A DNA stretch of 64,000 nt. Origin: Lysobacter changpingensis. GTDB taxonomy: Bacteria > Pseudomonadota > Gammaproteobacteria > Xanthomonadales > Xanthomonadaceae. The notes beneath the pieces were generated by a model. It had not been told where the DNA came from, ran no database searches, and worked only from the letters and a program-made list of their open reading frames with translations. The position numbers were made by a program, and so were the translations under genes. Location of the stretch: assembly GCF_017308985.1 (NCBI RefSeq), contig NZ_JADWPE010000003.1:186001-250000 (forward strand), written 5' to 3'. This document shows positions 45,996 to 57,100 of this stretch, piece by piece; positions within the stretch are counted from its first letter, which is position 1; the number at the start of each line of letters is the position of its first letter.

Positions 45996-46694
45996 CTACC
46001 GCGTGCGACGCAATTCCTTGCGCGTGATGTATGCGAGCACCCCGCCCGCGATGCCCAGGATCACCGCGTAGAACGGCCAGAAGTAGAAGTACCAGAGCCA
46101 GTCGATCGGGCCGCCGGTGCCGCGCTTGAACGTCAGCGGCGGCTCGACGACGACCGTGACGCGCTCGCCTTGGATGGCGTCGCCGACTTCCAGGACCGTG
46201 ATGTCCAACGTCGACCGGCCCGCCGGAATCGATCTGGAAGGAAGCCGCGGCGGCCAACGGAAGCGTGTTGGATCGCCGTCGTCCAGGAATGGGGTCAGGC
46301 TTCGGTGTATCCGGTCCCTGCTCCAACCGCCGGCCGGAAGCGCCTCGTATACTTGCGGGCGCGTGCGATCGGCAACGCGGAGTTTGACCGCTTCGCCGGG
46401 ATTGGCGAAGTACAGCGTTCCCTCTCTCTGCGAAGGCCTCCACTCGCCCAGCTCGGGCCGCCTCCGCGCGAATCCCGTCGATGGACTCGCTTGCGCCGGG
46501 ACGTCGAACTCCATCGACAATCGCGGCGAGTCGGGCACGAACCGGAACACGGGAATCGAGACCTGCGCGCCCGGCTTGAGATCGATCCGCGCACGAACGG
46601 TGCGCGATGCGATGTGCAATGCAGTCGTGCCCAGGATCAGCAACGTGCAGAGGATGGCCAAGACCGACCAGGCCCACTTCAGCGGGGATGACAT
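45996..46694 (-). CDS. two-helix membrane protein, unknown
   Basis: 232 residues from ATG 46694 (GGGAG at proper spacing). One helix near the N-terminus (WAWSVLAILCTLLILGTTAL), a periplasmic beta-rich domain (about 40-190) and a second helix at the C-terminus (WYFYFWPFYAVILGIAGGVLAYI) with a basic end. No recognised family. It converges with the BCCT gene (15 bases between stops) and follows the lipoprotein gene by 28 bases. Confidence 0.6.
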   Translation of the reverse strand: MSSPLKWAWSVLAILCTLLILGTTALHIASRTVRARIDLKPGAQVSIPVFRFVPDSPRLSMEFDVPAQASPSTGFARRRPELGEWRPSQREGTLYFANPGEAVKLRVADRTRPQVYEALPAGGWSRDRIHRSLTPFLDDGDPTRFRWPPRLPSRSIPAGRSTLDITVLEVGDAIQGERVTVVVEPPLTFKRGTGGPIDWLWYFYFWPFYAVILGIAGGVLAYITRKELRRTR

Positions 46695-46722
46695 CCTCGA
46701 AGCTCCCATCCATGCAACCCGA

Positions 46723-47316
46723 TTACGACGACGGAGGAGTCACGGGCACCGGACATCCCTGAGCCGCCCGACTCTCGACCTTGGCCCGCCGAAGCCCATC
46801 CGGCTCCTGCACCAGCTCATACACCTGCACGGCACAATCGCCCGCGACCCAATGGCTGACCACCTCGTAGTTCCGTCCGACCTGCGGAACGAAACTGCCT
46901 GCGGCGTAGCAACTCGCCGAATTGCGCGTGCCGGGCGCGCCAGTGCCCGGGGTGCCGGGCATGGACGATTCGCGATAGAACGAGAACGCCGCCGAAATCG
47001 GCTGGCCGGCGCTGGCGGCGATCTCCACGTAATGTTTTGGCGCCTCGGCGCCCTTCGGCATGCCCAGATCGCGCTTGCGCTGGCCGCCCATCTGCGGCCC
47101 GGCTGGATATCCGCTGCCCGGCACCAGATGACTCACGCACGTACTGTCGGGATACACCTTGACGTTGCGCGAGCCGATCAGGCGGATATGTGCGCGCTCG
47201 CCGTCATGCGGTTCCGCATACGAGGACAACTCGCTCTTGATGGTGTCGCCTATGAACGAACACCCCGTTACGCCAGCGCATATCAGGACGGTTACGCCTA
47301 GCAATCTTGAACTCAC
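46723..47316 (-). CDS. putative lipoprotein
   Basis: 197 residues. Signal LLGVTVLICAGVTGC with lipobox cysteine 19, followed by a domain with a RAHIRLIGSRNVKVYP strand set and several cysteines (SCYAAGSF, AGDCAVQVYE) spaced as for disulfides. The AHIRLIGS... pattern resembles periplasmic proteins of stress operons, but no name is warranted. It is probably in one unit with the two-helix membrane protein downstream. Confidence 0.65.
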   Translation of the reverse strand: MSSRLLGVTVLICAGVTGCSFIGDTIKSELSSYAEPHDGERAHIRLIGSRNVKVYPDSTCVSHLVPGSGYPAGPQMGGQRKRDLGMPKGAEAPKHYVEIAASAGQPISAAFSFYRESSMPGTPGTGAPGTRNSASCYAAGSFVPQVGRNYEVVSHWVAGDCAVQVYELVQEPDGLRRAKVESRAAQGCPVPVTPPSS

Positions 47317-47400
47317 TACTTCACCTCGTTTCTTGAAGATCTTCTCCGGCTTGCCTGAGCGCCTAACGGCACGCGAACAGCCACAGCCCTACATGGCTCT

Positions 47401-47464
47401 CACCCGGGGAAACGCATCGTCATGTCGTCGGCATCCCGCGTGCGCTTCGCCTACCCGGGCTACG
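47401..47464. repeat. copy of a GCCCGGG palindromic dispersed repeat
   Basis: CACCCGGGGAA at 47401 and TACCCGGGCTACG ending at 47464 match blocks of the longer copy at 62450-62541, including the TGCGC..GC spacer. This is the REP-like repeat type of xanthomonads. Confidence 0.55.
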
Positions 47465-47613
47465 CTGGCTTGCGCGCAAGAGCAACGGCTCGATCAATCA
47501 TCGCTTTATCGATGTAAGGAACGAAGCCGAAATCGATCACCACGCTCGAATGCCTTCCGGTAGCCCTCCAGCCTCCAGAGCTCTTGATCATCTGATGTAG
47601 CCGTTTTCATCAT
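47420..47613 (-). pseudogene. remnant of a small (immunity-like?) gene, frameshifted
   Basis: ATG 47613 or 47610 opens a frame reading KTATSDDQELWRLEGYRKAF before stopping at 47506. In the next frame the sequence continues as VVIDFGFVPYIDKAMIEPLL to a stop at 47420. The two halves together look like one small acidic, helical protein broken by a single-base shift near 47536. It sits right behind the CDI-like immunity gene, where displaced toxin/immunity fragments are common. No family was recognised. Confidence 0.4.
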
Positions 47614-47629
47614 TCCAAGTATCAACACC

Positions 47630-48139
47630 TCAGAAGCGTAACGGAATCAGCGCCTCGTTCGTCCATGGCACGCCGTTGGCCTCGAACAGTTCGCATATCT
47701 CCTCGTTGAAGCCGGCGACATTCCGCTCATCTTCCAGGTCGAGTGCCCGCGGAAAATAGCGACTCACCAGTGCTTCGCCGGCTTCCGTGCAATAAAGCTC
47801 GGGCCCCAACCAAATCATCATGTCATCCATGCGTTTATTGTGAGCTGCCTCGTCAAGGCGACGCCCTCCAAACTGATCAACTTGCGCCAGCCTCTCGGCA
47901 AACCCCTCGATATCATCCACCCCGTAAGCTTGCCTCCAACCCTCGGGATCGATATCGATCAGCCCACACTTTAGGCACCGGTAGATCATGTCTACGGCCA
48001 ATTGCTGTTCGCTTGGCGTGCGCGCCGGGTAGGCGGCGTCGTTGACTCCCCCAGGGAAGAAATCCGGGGAAGCACTATTTCCTCTCAGCGTATGCAAATT
48101 GAACAACAGCCACCGACTGACACTAGCAGGCATCTTCAT
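47630..48139 (-). CDS. putative CDI-type immunity protein
   Basis: 169 residues, acidic, no signal peptide. The start lies only three bases after the stop of the giant exoprotein gene, the standard position for the immunity gene of a contact-dependent-inhibition or polymorphic-toxin locus. No immunity-family name could be assigned by eye. The sequence has a paired RCLKCGLIDID segment and a PEGWRQAYG turn. The claim that it neutralises the C-terminal domain of the preceding protein rests on position, size and acidity. Confidence 0.65.
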   Translation of the reverse strand: MKMPASVSRWLLFNLHTLRGNSASPDFFPGGVNDAAYPARTPSEQQLAVDMIYRCLKCGLIDIDPEGWRQAYGVDDIEGFAERLAQVDQFGGRRLDEAAHNKRMDDMMIWLGPELYCTEAGEALVSRYFPRALDLEDERNVAGFNEEICELFEANGVPWTNEALIPLRF

Positions 48140-48142
48140 CGA

Positions 48143-51100
48143 TCAGCCCCCTGGCCCTGTTTCGCCTATCAATGGAAATTTAAGTTCCAATCTGCTCTTT
48201 CCCGCATTCAGCTGATTCACATTCGGGCTATTGATGTCCACAGTGGCTGTTGTTCCTTTGGTCCTTGAACTTGCCTGCCCCGCAGGACGATACGTAATGA
48301 TTGTGCCGTCTGGCGCTTCGGCAACCCATGCTCCTGGTTTGTTAGGAATCGGCCTAGCCTTTTGAGGCATCTTTCCTCCGAAGAACCCCAACGCAAACTC
48401 CTCTGCTACTGCATTCGGATTACCAGTTGCAGGCATCTCCCGGGGAGTTCCCGGACCACCAATCGGCTTACCTGGCAAGCGACCTGCATTCAGGTCATTG
48501 ATGACCTCCTGCGCAGTGCGTCCAGCCAGTCCGTCGCCGCGAACGCTATCCGGCAGCAAGTGATCCGGCGTTTCGACACGTCCCGCACCGTTGGTCGTCG
48601 GCTTGCCTACCGCCGCATCTCCGCCTCCACCCGCTGACCGGATCGCCCCCGGCACCTTGGCAAGCTCCGACAATGCACTACCGGCAGCGATGCCCACCCA
48701 CGTCAACCGCTGCGCCGTCGCCCAGTCGACGGCCTCAACAAAACCGGCCTCATCCCAGCGGCCTTCATCCTTCAGCAGCAGCTGATAGTTGTTCTTCAAC
48801 GCCAGTTCGTCGTAAGGCCCCACCTGGTCGCTGCTGCCGCTGTTGAGCACTGAGCCCACATATCCAAGAACACCCTGGCCCAAAGCCACGACATCACTGC
48901 CAAGGCCGGCTTGCGCGTCCGCCGTGGCATAGCCTTGCTGCTGCCCCTGATGATAAAGGGCCTGATTCTTTGCCGAGGGGCCTGCGTCGGCCGCCTTGTT
49001 GTTATCCAGGAACGTGCGAACCGCGGGGTCGAAGCGGTTGTTGTACAAGGCGTTGAGGTTGATGGTCTCGTCCTTGTACTCCGTGGCCGTGCTCTGGAAA
49101 TAGGCGTGCTGATTGCCGTTCGAGTCGGTATAGGTGCGACCCTTGGATTCCTTGTCCAGGAAGGCTTCGGTCATCGCGTCCTTGCCATTGACCGCCGCCC
49201 GGTGGGCGTCTTCGCCGGCTGCGCCGTAACGATCCAGTCGGATGCGGGCCTCGCTCTCGGTCAGCGACACACCGTTGGCCGCCATGTACTCGATGTAATC
49301 GGCGACGACCTTGTCATCCTGGAGGAACTTCGCCTCATCGGGGTGAAGCTGACGGTTGTACACCTCGCCAGCCAGTGCGGTGCTGGCACCACTTGTGCCG
49401 CCGACCGCTCCACCGATCGTGAAGCTCACAAGATCCTGGACCAGCTTGTTCTCATCGGCCGTCAGAGGACGCGCCAACTCAGCCGCCGCCGCACCCAATG
49501 CGCCATCGAGCGAAATTCCGCCCCCAAGCCCCGCTGACATTGCCCCCGCCACTGCATGCGCGATGGTCTTGCCAGTGCCACCGTCCTTCCACAGGTCGTA
49601 CTTGGCTTGATTGGCCGCCATGGTGCCGTTGGCGTCAGTCAGCATCTGCTGAGCGACGGCTTTGTCGGACGGTGATGCCTTGGGGTCCTTAAGGATGGAT
49701 TCGGCAGCTTCCTTCTGCACCTTTGCACGGTCGTAGTCGCGGGTCATGGAGCGGGCGATATCACCCACTGCGGTGAACCCGACCTGGGCGGCCACCTGGC
49801 CCATCTCCATCTGCTCGGCGACCGTCTGCGCATCAAAGACCTCCTTCAGACCGTCCTGCTGCAACTCGGTCGCGCCGCGCGCGATGCCGGTGCCACTGCC
49901 GTCCTTCACAATCAGCGTGCCGTCGGCGATACCGGCCTTCGTCGTGCTGCTGGCCTTGTCGCCGGTGTTGGCGTATCCGCCGCTGCCACTTCCACCGTCG
50001 CTGCCGCCGCTGACGCTCACACTCACACTGGTGGCCTTGTACTCGGCCTCGTTCTTCAGATCCGTATAGCCCAGCGACCCGGTGCTGAAGTGATTCTTGC
50101 TCGGGTCTGCAGTGCTCGCGATCGCGCCTGCGTCCAACTGCGTATGGCCCTTGACGTCGATCTGGAACCCACCTGCTCCGGCCTGGATGCCCGACTGCTC
50201 ACGCACACTGGTGTAGTTGCTGTCGATCTTGCTCTGTGCGTAGTTGACGCTGACCGATCCGCCGCCAATGCCGACGGCCGCGTCGACACCGGCGCTCTGG
50301 TCCTTGCGCTTGTAGTCGTCGATGTCCTGCTGGCTGCGGATCGTGAGGTCGCCGCCGACCTGGCCGACGACGCGCTCGCCGATGATCTGCGCGCCTTCCA
50401 GCGTGGTGTCGTTGCCGCTGACGAAAGTGACGCTCTGGTTGCCCTGGATCACCGTTTCGATGTGGCTGGTGCTCGCACCATCACCCTTGCCGCGTGCCGC
50501 GCTGGCGCTGACGTACACGCCGATGCCGGCTTCCGTACCGATCGTTACGCCGATCTCGCCGCTCGATGCCTCGCTGCGTTCGCGCTGCTCGGTGGACTCC
50601 TGCGCGCTTTGCAGCACGATGCCGCGCTTGGCCGCCAGCGCGACGTCCTCGCCTTCGATGCGACTGCCGCTGACAGTTAGATCGCCCTCGCGCGCGACGA
50701 TGGCGACTTCGCCATTGCTGCGGATCGTGCTGCCCTGCACGGTGGTTTCGCTGGTGGCGATGTCGCTCTTGCTGGAGCTGGCACCGATGCCGATGCGCAG
50801 GCTCATGCCACCGGCTCCGGTGACGTTGCCATCGGCGTCCATCTGCGGATTGAAGTTCTGCAGGTCCATGGCCTTGTCGATGCCGTCGCCACCCGCATTG
50901 GAGAACAAGGCCTGTCCGGCCTTCGCCGCATACAGACCCTTGAGCCGGTCGTCCTCGACCTCATCCGCACGCTTGGCGCTGTCATAGACCGTCATCGCGG
51001 CGTCCACCACGCCGCCCTTCAGGCTGACATTCAACCCGCCCTGTTTCGCGTACTGTCCCTGGTTGACTTCCAGCGTGTTCTCGACGTGTTCGATGGTCAC

Positions 51101-54100
51101 GTTGGCGCCGGTGATCAGCGTGCCAGCGCCCGACAGCACGTCCGAGCCGCGAATCGCGACATCCTTGCCGGCGACGATATCGACGCGCCCTTCGCTGCTG
51201 CCGATCAGGCTTCCGGTGTGCGTCGTCTCCTTGAGGTCCAGCGTGTTGCCGGTCTTCTGGCTGCCGATGGTGAAGCCGATGCCGCCGTTGCCGAAGGCCC
51301 CGGACTTCTTCTTGTCGGTCGTGTTCGATTCGGTGTGCGTGTTGACGACGGTTTCGATGACGATGTCGTCGCCTGCGACGAGGCTCACGCCCTGGTCGCC
51401 CGCCACGACCGCGCCGCGCAGCGTGAGGTCGCTGCCGGCCGACAGGTCCACGCGCTCGCCGGAGAGCGTGGTGCCGATCGCCGTCGTGTCCGTCACCTCG
51501 TTGTGCGTGCGCGTGGTGGTCTTCGACAACGTGTTGCGCTTCTTGCTGATGCTGTCGGTGACGGTGTGGTCGGTTTCGTACGCCGATTCCAGCGTGAGGT
51601 CGCGTCCCGCCGCCAGCGCGATCCCGCCCTCCTCGCTGCGCACCGTCGCCGCTTCCAGCGTGATGTCGCGGTCGGCCACCATCGCGATGTCGCCGCCGGC
51701 TTCGAAGGTGCTGCCGGTGACGGTTTCGTTGCTGAACGTGGTCGTCGTCCACGTGCGCTTCTTGCCCTGGCGGCTGTACGTGTCGTACGTGCCCGACACC
51801 GTGTCGGTGACCGCTTCGCTGACGACATCGCGGCCGGCGGTGACGGCGATGCTGCCGCCGGCGCCGACCTCGGAGGCGATGAACTTCGCGTCGCGGCCCG
51901 CATCGACGACGGCGTGGCCGCCTGCGTTCACCGAGCTGCGATCGATCACCACGTCGTTGCCGGCGGTGATCGACGTGCTGCCGCCGCTCGCGATCGCCGC
52001 CACCGGGCCGCGCACCGCACCCGCGGCGTCGGCCGCCTTCTGCACGAAGTCGCGGCCGGCGGCCACGATCGCGTTGCCGTCGCTCGAGAGCGTGCCCTGG
52101 TTGACCACGTCGCGCGCGGCCGAGACCTGCAGGCCGCCTTCGCCGGCGGCGATCGTGCCGCCGCGCCATGCCAGGCCGCCGTTGACCTGCGCGTTGACGA
52201 CGTCACCGCCGGCATCGACGACGATCGTGCGGCCTTCCATCGAGCCGCGGTTGATCGTGTCCCCGCGCGTGGCGATGTCGAGCACGTCGCCGCCACGGAT
52301 CGCGCCGTCGTTGATCAGCGTATCGGCGCTGAGCCAGGTGCCCATGTCGGCGGAGAACGTGCCGCTGTTGTCGATCCTCCCACCCGCTTCGACGTCGACG
52401 GAACCACCGGCGATGAGCGCGCCGTCCGCGCGCAGGCGCTCGGCGGTGGCCTTCGACAGGTAGACCACCGGCACCAGCACCTTCTGGCCGTCGACGATCT
52501 GCTCGACCAGCCAGACGATGTCCTGGTCCAGCGCGGCGATCTGCGTGCTGGTCAGCGGGACGCCCAGCGCGAGGCCGAGCCGTTCCGCCTGCGCCGCCGC
52601 GCCGTCCATGAGCGAGCGGTACTGGGTGAACGCGTCGTCCAGTCCGTTCAACGAACGGCGGCCCGTCAACGCCATGATCTGGTCGAGCACCAGGCGCTGC
52701 TCGTAGTAGCCGTCGCCCACGCGCTTGTCGATGACGTCCGGATCGGTGCGCAGCGCGTCGAGCAGGTAGTCCGAACTCGTCCACTCGCCCTTCGATGCGA
52801 AGCGCGGCGCCGTGGTCACCAGGAAACGCGCGTTCGGATCGGCGCTGACGTCGAACATGCCGTTGTCGGAAGGCACCAGCCCGGGCAGCGGCTGGTTCGC
52901 GTCGCCGACGGTCTGCGGCGCGGCGTTGGCCGGGTTGTCGGCGCTTCCGATCTGGTCCTGCAGCGCGAGCTGCGTCGCGCGCGTGGCCTGCACCTGGCGG
53001 CTGTTCGCACCGCCGGTGGCCGACGCGCCCGAGGCGTTGCGGCCGTTGGCGCCCGTGAGCCCGACGCTGCCCGGCCCCGTGATCGACCCCGCGTTCAGGC
53101 CGCCCAGTCCCGCACCGGCGCCGACCACCGCATTGGTGAGGTCGCCGCCGGTTTCGATGACCAGCGCGTTGCCGGCGGTGATGGTCGCGCGGCCCTCCGC
53201 CGGCGTGACGGTCTGGGTGATCGTGCCGTAGCTGTACGAGCCGTAATCGAAATTGGGTTCGTAGTAGCACTGGCCGGTCGGGCTGGTGCAGCGCTGGTAC
53301 TGCACCTCGTATTCGCCCGTCACCTGGTAGACCTGCTCGCCGGACAGGCTGATGTTGCTCACGCCGCCCGCGCCTTCGCCGCTGGCGCCCGACTGCGAGG
53401 CGCCGTTGATCCACAGGTTCCAACCCGCCGCGATGGAGGAATGGCGGTTCAGGATCGAACCGGCTTCCAGCGTCATGTCGCCGCCGGAAGCGATCTGCGC
53501 CGCCGCGGTGACGGTGTCGGTGTTCACGAACAGCCCGGTCGTCGGCGTCATCCGTTCGACGTAGGAGTCGATCTGGAACACGAAGCAGCCGCCGGTGCAG
53601 TGGTCGGCGAGCAGTTGCTGGCGCGTCTGGCCGTAGGTGATCGCGTCCGTGCCGGCGTTCGTCAGCGTCATCGCGGCCTGCTGTTCGGGCGAGAGCGTGC
53701 CCTGCACGAACTGGAGCACGCGACGCTCGTTGCGGATCGCGTTCGCGGCGATGTACACGTCGCCTTCGGCCTGGATGCGGCCGGAGATGTTGTCCACCTG
53801 GCCCACGCGCGTGCCGTCGCCGCCACGGCCGGTGATCGACAGGTCGCCCGCGCTGAAGATCTCGCCGTCGAGGTTGCGCAGCGACTGGCCGATGCGCAGG
53901 TCCAGGTCCACCGCCGCGCCGATGAAGCCTTCGCCGTAATCGCGTGCGGCCTGCTGCGTGCCCAGGTCGCGTCCGTTCACGAGCGTGTCGGCCTGGATGC
54001 CGACCACGTCGCCGACGATGTCGCCGGTGTTGACCACGCTGCCGGCGATCAGCGACAGCGTGTCGCCTTCCAGGCTCGCACCCGTGCGGTTGTCGATGAC

Positions 54101-57100
54101 GCCGCCCACCGTGATGCGGTTGATGCCGGTGCCGTCGGCGTTGCTGGCGTTGATGGTGCCCTGGTTGACCAGGTGGCCGGCGGTGATCGCCAGTTCGCCC
54201 GGCGTCTGCAGCGTGCCCAGGTTGGTTAAGGTGCCGGCGACGCTCAGGTCGAGCAGGCGGTCGCTTTCCAGCCGCAGCCCGTTGCCGTAGGTGAAATCGC
54301 CGGTGAAATCGATGTCCAGCCATTGCGCGCCGTACACGCGGCCGGTGCCGGTGAGGCTGCCGAGCTGCAGATGCAGCGCGTTGGCCGCGATCTCGCCGCC
54401 GCTGGTGTCCAGCGTCGGCATGCTCAGCCAGAGCGAGCCGGCCTGGATGCGCCCGCCGCCGGCGTTGTCGATGGACGCGAGGTTCAGCCGGGCGGTATCG
54501 CCGGCGCCGAACTGCCCGGCCGCGTTGAACAGCGTGGCGGCGCCGTTCTGGAAGCGCGCCTCGCGGGTGGCGAAGACGGTGCCGTTGCGGTTGTCGAGCG
54601 TCGTCGCGTTCACCGTGAGGTCGCGACGGCTCGCCAGCGTGCCGCCCGCGCTGTTGTCGATGGTGGCGACGTTCAGGACGGCGTCGCCGTCGCGCGTGCC
54701 CACCGTGCCGCCCCGGTTGTCGAGGGCGGACGCAGAGACGGTCAGCGCTACGGCATCGCTGGCGCTGGCGAGGATCTGCCCGCGCACGTTGTCCACGCGC
54801 GTGGCGTTCACGGTCGCACGGCCGGTGGCGTCGATGACGCCATCAGTGTTGTCGAGCCGCCCGCCCGCGCCGATCGTCAGGTCCGTGTTGCTGCGCACGA
54901 CGCCCGCCACGTTGCGAAGATCGGCATCGGACTGCACCTGCAGGCCGTTGCGGGCGAACAGCGCGCCGGCGCTGTTGTCGATCGAGCCGCCGGTCACGCG
55001 TGCGCTGCCTTCCGCGCCGATCAGGCCGCCGGCGGTGTTCGCCAGCGATTGCGCGACGTCGAGCGTGAGCATTCCGCTTTCGCCGCGCTGCACGAGTTCG
55101 CCGTCGGTGTTGACCAGCGCGTCGACGAGCACGTCGACGTTGCCCACGCCATCGATGCGGCCGGACGCGTTGGTCAGCGTGCCGCCGCCGATCGACAGCG
55201 CGTCGTGCGCCACGATCTGGCCGCGCGTGTTGTCGAGCTGCTGCGCCTGCAGGATGACCCGATCGCCGAACAGGCCGCGCTGCGCGGATGCGTCGGTGTT
55301 CGCCGGATCCAGCGTGTCGCGGTTGAGCAGGCTGCCCGCGCGCACGCCCAGATCGCCGCCGGCCACGACGGTGCCCAGCGTGTTGTCGAACGCGCCGGCA
55401 ACCTCCACGTCGATGCCCTGCTGCGTCTGCACCAGGCCGGCGCGATTGCTCAGCGACGCGGCCTGGAGTTCGATCGCGCCATTGGCGGCGATGGTGCCGT
55501 CGTCGTTGACCAGTTGCCCGTCGGCGGTGATCTTCAACGGCGCGCTGCCGGCGGCCTGGAACGTTCCGCCGGTGTTGATCAGATCGAGCGCGTGGACCGT
55601 CGCGTCGCCCGCCGCGGCCAGCACGCCGCGCGTGTTGTCGAGCGTTCCGGCGACGCTCCAGATGCTCGATCCGGTCCCCGCCGCGCGCACGGTCCCGTCG
55701 ATGTTGTTCAGCGCACCCGCGGTCAGGTCGATGACGCCGTTGGTGGCGATGACGCCGCCGCGATTGTCGAGCGTGTCGCGCACGTCCAGTGCGAGCGCGT
55801 CGGTGCCGGCAGCACTGAGCTGGCCGCCCGCGGTGACGAGCGAACCGGCGTCGATGTCGATGCGGTTCGCCGTCGTGCTGCCGTCGCGCAGGTTCAAGGT
55901 TTCGCCGGTGAGCTGCAGCGTGCCGTTGCTGGCGATCGTGCCGCCCGCGCCTTCCAGTGTCGCGGCGTCGATCGCCATCGACTGCACGGCGCTCAACAGA
56001 CCGTTCGCGTTGTCGAGGCGCTGTGAGGTCAGCGCGAGCGTGGTGTTCGCGGCGATCTGTCCGCCGGTGTTGTCGACGTGACGCGCCTGGACGCCGAGCG
56101 TCCCGGCGAGGATGCCCCTGGGCGCCGCATCGGGATCGGCGACGCGCGTGTCGCGGTTGACCAGCTCGTCGGCGGCGATCGCGAGCGCCGCATCGGTGGC
56201 GATCAGGCCGCGCGTGTTGTCGAGGCTGCCCGACACGTCCAGTCGGCTCTCGCCATCGCCGGACGCGCTGAGCGTGCCGTCCGTGTTGACCAGGTCCGCG
56301 GCGTCGAGTTGCAACGCGCCATTGGTGAGGATCGCGCCGGCGGTGTTGTCGAGCATGCCGTCCGCATGCAGCGTCATCGTGCCCGCATCCAGCGCGCTGA
56401 GCGTGCCACCGGCGGTGATGAGATCGCCGGTGTCGATGGTCACCGAGCGGCCGAACGTGGTGGCGTCGCGCAATTGCGTGCGCTCGCCGGTGATGGTCAG
56501 CGCGCCGTTGCTCGCGATGCGCCCGCCCTCGCCTTCCAGCGCATCGGCGTCGATCGACAGTGCGCCGCTGCCCGCATGCTCGATCGCGCCGCCGGAGTTG
56601 TCGAGCGTCTGCGCGGCCAGCGTGAGGTCGCCGTTCGCCATCAGCACGCCCTGCGCGGCGTTGTCGAGGCGGCCGGTGGCATCGATGGTCAACGCCTGCT
56701 GCGACTGCACGATGCCGCCGCGATTGAGCAGATCGCCGACGCCAAGCACGGCGTTGCCGGCGGTCGCGAGCGTGCCGCCGGCATTGTCGAACGCGCCGCT
56801 CACGACGACGTTGGACGTCGCGGTCCCCGCCGCGCTCAGCGTGCCGCCGCGATTGTCCAGCGTCGCGGCGGAGAGTTGAAGCGCGCCGTTGGTGGCGATG
56901 TTGCCCGCGGTGTTGTCCAGCGCGTCGCGAACGTTCAGCGACAGCGCCTCGCTTCCGGTGGAGATCAGGTCGCCGCCGGCGGTGACCAGCGTGCCGGCAT
57001 CGAGGGCGATCGCCTGCGCCTGCGTCGCGCCGTCGCGCAGATCGATCGCCTCGCCCGACAGCCGCAGCGCGCCATTACCGGCAATGGTGCCGCCCGCACC

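Noticed and set aside
51086-54229. Plus-strand open frame of 1047 codons inside the TpsA gene
   Set aside because: Antisense to beta-helix repeats; composition is Arg/Ala/Val-rich and motif-free.
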